64,000 bases of DNA. It comes from Oscillospiraceae bacterium. Its GTDB lineage: Bacteria > Bacillota > Clostridia > Oscillospirales > Ruminococcaceae. The notes beneath the pieces were generated by a model. It was given only the letters and a program-made list of their open reading frames with translations. It did no database searches and was not told the DNA's origin. The first letter of the stretch is position 1; every line of letters begins with the position of its first letter. The stretch spans positions 124,001 through 188,000 of the forward strand of contig JAHYZA010000009.1 in NCBI GenBank assembly GCA_019424695.1, given 5' to 3'. Below are positions 61,301 to 64,000 of the stretch, piece by piece. Made by a program: the position numbers and the translations under genes.

Positions 61301-62626
61301 GCCTACGGTTACGTCAAAAAGTACCTCGAAGAACGGGGCAAGACTGTCAACCGCGCCGAGGAAAACCGTCTGGTCATCGGTTGTACCGGTGTCAAGCGAA
61401 CCACCGGCCAGCATCCCGGCGGCATGGTCGTTGTGCCCGATACCTTTGACATTTACGACTTCTGCGCTATCCAGCACCCGGCGGATGACGTCAAGGGCGG
61501 CTTGCTGACCACCCACTTTGAATTCAAATACCTGCACGATACGCTGCTCAAACTGGACGAGCTGGGCCACGATGTTCCCACGTTCTATAAATACTTCGAG
61601 GAATACTCCGGCATCCCCATCGACTCGGTGCCGATGAACGATGCCAAGGTCTACAGCCTGTTGACTAGTCCCGAAGCCCTGGGCGTTACCGAGGAACAGA
61701 TCGGCTCCAAGACCGGCACCTTCGGCATCCCGGAAATGGGCACGAACTTCGTGCGCCAGATGCTGCTGGACGCCCAGCCCAAGAACTTCTCGGAGCTGAT
61801 TCAGATTTCCGGGCTTTCCCATGGCACCGACGTCTGGACGAACAACGCCGATGAACTGATCCGTTCGGGCACCTGTACTATTGCAGAGGTCATCGGCTGC
61901 CGTGACAGTATCATGCTGTATCTGCTGCGCAAGGGGCTGGAACCCAAGATGGCTTTTGACATCATGGAGGCCGTGCGTAAAGGCAAGGTGGCCAAGGGCG
62001 GCTTCAAGCCCGGCTGGGAGGAAGCCATGCGGGAGCACGATGTACCGGACTGGTACATCGAATCCTGCCGCAAGATCAAATATATGTTCCCCAAAGCCCA
62101 TGCGGTGGCCTACCTGATGGCGGCCATTCGGCTGATGTGGTTCAAGGTCTACCACCCGGCCATCTTCTACGCGGTGTATTTCACGGTGCGCGGCGCCGAT
62201 ATCGACTACGAGGCGGCCGTCGGCGGCGTGCGGGTGGCAAAGGAACATCTGCGGGACAATGAGCGCATCCCCAAGGAGGAACGTACCGCCAAGGACGACG
62301 ATGCGCTCGTCAGTCTGCAGCTGGAGAACGAGATGCTGCAGCGGGGCTGCCAGTTCCTGCCCATTGAACTGGGCAAGAGCCATGCCAGCAAGTACGTGGT
62401 GGAGGACGGCAAGGTGCGCCTGCCGTTCACGGCACTGCGCGGTTTGGGCGAGGCGGCGGCCGTGGCGCTGGAAGAAGCGACGATCCACGGCCAGGAGTAT
62501 ATCTCCATTGAGGAATTGCAGCAGGCCAGCGGTGTTGCAGGCTCGGTGTTTGATAAGCTGCGCTCGGTGGGGGCGCTGGGCAACCTGCCGGAAACCAGCC
62601 AGGTGGACCTGTTCAGCCTGATGTGA
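58319..62626 (+). CDS. polC: DNA polymerase III alpha subunit, Gram-positive PolC type
   Basis: A 1435-residue replicative polymerase. After an N-terminal domain the OB fold (about 225-300, VVVWGDVFATEV), a PHP domain (VELHLHTKSSSMDG, AIAITDHG), a DnaQ-like 3'-5' exonuclease inserted in it (VVFDTETTGLDS, near 410; HNAHSFD and HHRAVDDA), and the C-family polymerase follow. PDIDLNFSG carries the catalytic Asp pair, and the zinc cluster CPECKH/CPVCGH is typical of PolC. Start TTG 58319 with AAAGGAG 6 nt upstream; there is no upstream ATG. Confidence 0.97.
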   Translation: MKPLVTQVWPQFTADQQFCAAFGHVIVERVELYRTKRQVIICLRSAEPLDQALCGRLCASLQEVFAGYELHLRNYFAYPKITPESVCLMIAELKEKGMPVNGFLDKEQPVAFGEDGITIRVNAGRTILESVELPRVLAELIRERTGSLPIVRLADTGHARSEEEFEQYLQEKAPVVKFEAKETPPDFTIEGLALTNKPVKVFYGKNFKPAETRHLNDLGDGGKVVVWGDVFATEVKGSRRKIYFTSITDYTGSVNLKILGDEDADMSKWEGLKPGTTLIVRGNYMYDKYEHDFVIMPYDVLQVEREPRQDTAPDGQKRVELHLHTKSSSMDGFNDPGKIVRLAHRMGHRAIAITDHGVCQGYPEAMLATDEIHQNDPNFKLIYGCEAYFVDDMIPAVYGGAQMPLSGSFVVFDTETTGLDSNVEALTEIGAVFVENGKINEEKKFCTFVNPGKPIPQRVVELTGINDAMVADAPTPEEAIRAFKEFCGDHVLVAHNAHSFDMLFIRKAGEKAGVSFDENTYIDTLPMGQALFPGLRNYKLDTINKHLEIPPFNHHRAVDDAMALARIFEVMLGDLEEKDIHTLEAINTGLGGNKEVLKKKYYHLIILVQNQVGLKNLYRIVSAAHTQYFFKKPRVPRSLLNQYREGLLLSPACEAGELYRAIVAGQPYEQLLRIADYYDYLEVQPLGNNEFMVRNGQVDSIEAIKNFNRTVIKLGEDLHKPVVATGDSHFQEPEDWIYRAVLQAGNGFKDADNQAPLYYHTTTEMMEDFSYLPQDKAFEIVVTNPNKIAATIDNNLRAIPKGTYPPSIPGAEQELRDDTWKHAAHDYGTPLPDVLQKRLKKELDSICGHGYAVLYVIAVRLVAYSNAGGYQVGSRGSVGSSAVAHFSGISEVNSMPPHYLCPECKHSEWIDDGVHMDGFDLPDKNCPVCGHKMIVEGHDIPFETFLGFYGDKEPDIDLNFSGMYQSHVHRYTEELFGKENVFKAGTVSGLQDKTAYGYVKKYLEERGKTVNRAEENRLVIGCTGVKRTTGQHPGGMVVVPDTFDIYDFCAIQHPADDVKGGLLTTHFEFKYLHDTLLKLDELGHDVPTFYKYFEEYSGIPIDSVPMNDAKVYSLLTSPEALGVTEEQIGSKTGTFGIPEMGTNFVRQMLLDAQPKNFSELIQISGLSHGTDVWTNNADELIRSGTCTIAEVIGCRDSIMLYLLRKGLEPKMAFDIMEAVRKGKVAKGGFKPGWEEAMREHDVPDWYIESCRKIKYMFPKAHAVAYLMAAIRLMWFKVYHPAIFYAVYFTVRGADIDYEAAVGGVRVAKEHLRDNERIPKEERTAKDDDALVSLQLENEMLQRGCQFLPIELGKSHASKYVVEDGKVRLPFTALRGLGEAAAVALEEATIHGQEYISIEELQQASGVAGSVFDKLRSVGALGNLPETSQVDLFSLM

Positions 62627-62662
62627 GCGGGGGGACTGCCGGAAATAAATCGCAAAAAAAAC

Positions 62663-62691
62663 TTGCACCATCGGCATATCTGTGTTATACT
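62663..62691 (+). promoter_or_regulatory. Promoter of secG
   Basis: TTGCAC (62663-62668), 17 bp, extended -10 TGtTATACT (hexamer 62686-62691). Confidence 0.85.
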
Positions 62692-62726
62692 ATACCCCGC
62701 ATGAGAAGTTAAAGGAGTGCTATTCA

Positions 62727-62972
62727 ATGAACTGGTATGAGATCGCTCTCGGTTGCGTTCTGATTGCAGTGTCGCTTTTGATCATCGTTTTCACCCTCGC
62801 GCAGGAGCAGAAGGGCCAGGGCCTCTCTGCCGCCATCATGGGCGAGAACACCCACATGGCGGCCGGCCGTGAGCGCGGTATCGACGCCAAACTCGCCAAA
62901 TGGACCAAGGTCTTCGGCGGCGTGTTTTTCGTGGTGGCGCTGGTCGTTTGCGTGCTCAGCGCCCGCCTGTAA
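62727..62972 (+). CDS. secG: Protein translocase subunit SecG
   Basis: 81 residues, two transmembrane helices (about 5-24 and 58-78) linked by a cytoplasmic loop with QEQKGQGLSAAIMG, the SecG hallmark. It assists the SecYEG channel. ATG 62727 follows AAAGGAGTGC; upstream in-frame codons have no support. The following gene is rnr, the usual neighbour. Confidence 0.9.
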   Translation: MNWYEIALGCVLIAVSLLIIVFTLAQEQKGQGLSAAIMGENTHMAAGRERGIDAKLAKWTKVFGGVFFVVALVVCVLSARL

Positions 62973-63001
62973 TCGGAGAAAGCAGCAATCACAAAACAAA
63001 A

Positions 63002-63050
63002 GGGTCCGCCAAGCGCGAAGAAGTCTCTGCGCCCCGGCGGGCCGTTTTTT
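63002..63050 (+). terminator. Terminator of secG
   Basis: GGTCCGCC pairs with GGCGGGCC (one wobble) with an inner GCGC/GCGC, then GTTTTTTG. Confidence 0.8.
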
Positions 63051-63132
63051 GTGGGAAAGTGGCGGGAAAGATGCGCCCGCATTTGGAAGGGCTGCACCGG
63101 ACGGTGCGGCGACGTAAATTAAAGGAGAGAAT

Positions 63133-64000
63133 ATGACACCGTTACAGAAAAGTATCCTCGCTGCGGTCAAGCGCCGTCCCATGACGCTGCGCGAACTGCA
63201 GAACAACCTGCAGGTGGACAACTCCCGTCTGCGCACCACCGTTTCGGCGATGGTAGCCACCGGCGATTTGTCCATGCGCAACGGCGCCTATGTGCCGGGG
63301 TTTGCCACCTATGAGAATGCCGCCAACCCCAACACCATTCCCTGTACGCTGGTCAAACTGGCGGCTCGGTTTGGCTTTGCCAGCCGCGATGACGGCCAGG
63401 GAGACATTTTTATCCCGGGCCGCGCACTGCACGGCGCCATGCCCCAGGACAAGATCGACGTGAAGCTCTTCGATCATCCCCGTGTGGAAGGCTCCTCGGA
63501 AGGCGAAGTGGTGGAGGTCAAGGTCCCCAACAACCGTTTTGCGGGCACCGTCTGCCTGTCCGATGACGGGCGTCTGGCCGTGGAACCCGATGGCTGCCGC
63601 GATGTGAAGTTCCTGCTGGCCAAGCAGGGGAGCGAGGGCGTGCATGTGGGAGATAAGGTCGGCTTCCTCATCACCCATCGCGGTGGGCGTCACAGCGACC
63701 ATCGCGCTGCCGTGGTGGAAAAGTTCGGCTCGTCCGACCGCGCGTCGGAGTGCGCCAAGGCCATTCTCTACGGCCGCAATGTGCGCCAGGAATTCCCGCC
63801 CGAGGTGCTGGCCGAAGCCCATGTCTACGATGACGCGGCCATTGATCCCGCCGAGGCCGCCCGCCGCATGGATCTGCGCGGCATCCCCATCTTCACCATC
63901 GACTCAGCCGAGACCAAGGATATTGACGACGCCATCAGCCTCCAGAAGCTGGAGGACGGCGGCTATGAACTGGGCGTGCACATCGCGGACGTCAGCCATT
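63133..64000 (+). CDS. rnr: Ribonuclease R (3' truncated by window edge)
   Basis: An open frame from ATG 63133 (after TTAAAGGAGAGAAT) to the window end, 289 codons. A winged-helix N-terminus (QKSILAAVKRRPMTLREL) and two cold-shock-like OB domains are followed by the start of the RNB catalytic domain with FTIDSAETKDIDDAIS and VHIADVSH, whose Asp residues bind Mg. RNase R degrades structured RNA 3' to 5' and works with SmpB/tmRNA, whose gene often comes next. Confidence 0.93.
   Translation, partial: MTPLQKSILAAVKRRPMTLRELQNNLQVDNSRLRTTVSAMVATGDLSMRNGAYVPGFATYENAANPNTIPCTLVKLAARFGFASRDDGQGDIFIPGRALHGAMPQDKIDVKLFDHPRVEGSSEGEVVEVKVPNNRFAGTVCLSDDGRLAVEPDGCRDVKFLLAKQGSEGVHVGDKVGFLITHRGGRHSDHRAAVVEKFGSSDRASECAKAILYGRNVRQEFPPEVLAEAHVYDDAAIDPAEAARRMDLRGIPIFTIDSAETKDIDDAISLQKLEDGGYELGVHIADVSH

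Noticed and set aside
56366..62677. 2103-codon minus-strand open frame opposite rseP, ispG and polC
   Set aside because: It spans three certain genes and their intergenic regions; its length follows from GC-rich third positions in the real genes.

Overview
This 64 kb window reads as a chromosomal segment of a GC-rich Firmicute, most likely a gut Oscillospiraceae/Ruminococcaceae member of the Gemmiger-Subdoligranulum-Faecalibacterium type. The lineage call rests on a Gram-positive PolC-type replicase, TmcAL, ClpB behind a CIRCE operator, an SdpR/SdpI-like pair, a CarD-family regulator, a SpoVB-like flippase, many short-lipobox lipoproteins, consensus sigma-A promoters, strong AGGAGG ribosome binding sites and a T-tract hairpin at almost every operon end. 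I see no insertion sequence, prophage, CRISPR array or rRNA operon; this is core chromosome with some accessory regulatory and surface genes.

Layout. 1-4.3 kb: end of ribF, then rpsO and pnp, converging on ackA. 4.4-8.9 kb: tmcAL (divergent from ackA), a lipoprotein, a 1-phosphofructokinase-type kinase and a tyrosine-phosphatase-like protein. 8.9-13.9 kb: pfkA, tRNA-Gln and tRNA-Pro, a DnaD-like/DnaI-like primosome pair, a PRTase-fold protein and a CarD regulator. 13.9-17.6 kb: sdpI/sdpR-like pair, a secreted trigger-factor-like lipoprotein, and an iron-sulfur aldo/keto reductase behind a MerR-style promoter. 17.6-23.1 kb: a five-gene operon of response regulator, histidine kinase, membrane protein and two paralogous lipoproteins. 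23.1-27.4 kb: clpB under CIRCE, another lipoprotein and tRNA-Leu. 27.5-36.5 kb: a Wzy-like membrane protein, guaB, trkA-trkH, a polysaccharide deacetylase, a small membrane protein and a GH13 enzyme. 36.5-42.7 kb: gltB-gltD behind a probable attenuator. 42.8-49.8 kb: mrp, a purine nucleoside phosphorylase, a SpoVB-like flippase, an ABC exporter and a surface SGNH hydrolase. 49.9-52.3 kb: tRNA-Ala and a three-gene module with a Spo0A-like regulator and an orphan HATPase. 52.3-64 kb: pyrH-frr, cdsA-dxr-rseP-ispG-orf-polC, secG and the start of rnr.

How the genes fit together. The right end is a classical growth cluster: UMP kinase, ribosome recycling, phospholipid and isoprenoid precursors, the site-2 protease and the replicative polymerase. 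uppS is absent from its usual place between frr and cdsA. The centre joins nitrogen assimilation (gltBD), purine metabolism (guaB, a nucleoside phosphorylase) and potassium uptake (trkAH). Envelope functions recur: deacetylase, flippase, exporter, SGNH hydrolase, secreted foldase and several lipoproteins.

The least explained parts are the two-component/lipoprotein operon (17.6-23.1 kb), whose lipoproteins share a Cys/His motif; the Spo0A-like/HATPase module (50.3-52.2 kb); and several RNA- or DNA-level signals: the gltB leader, a tRNA-Pro lying directly behind a terminator-like hairpin, the inverted repeat inside mrp, and the dyad promoter at 16.3 kb. All functions are inferred from sequence reading alone; no database search was run.
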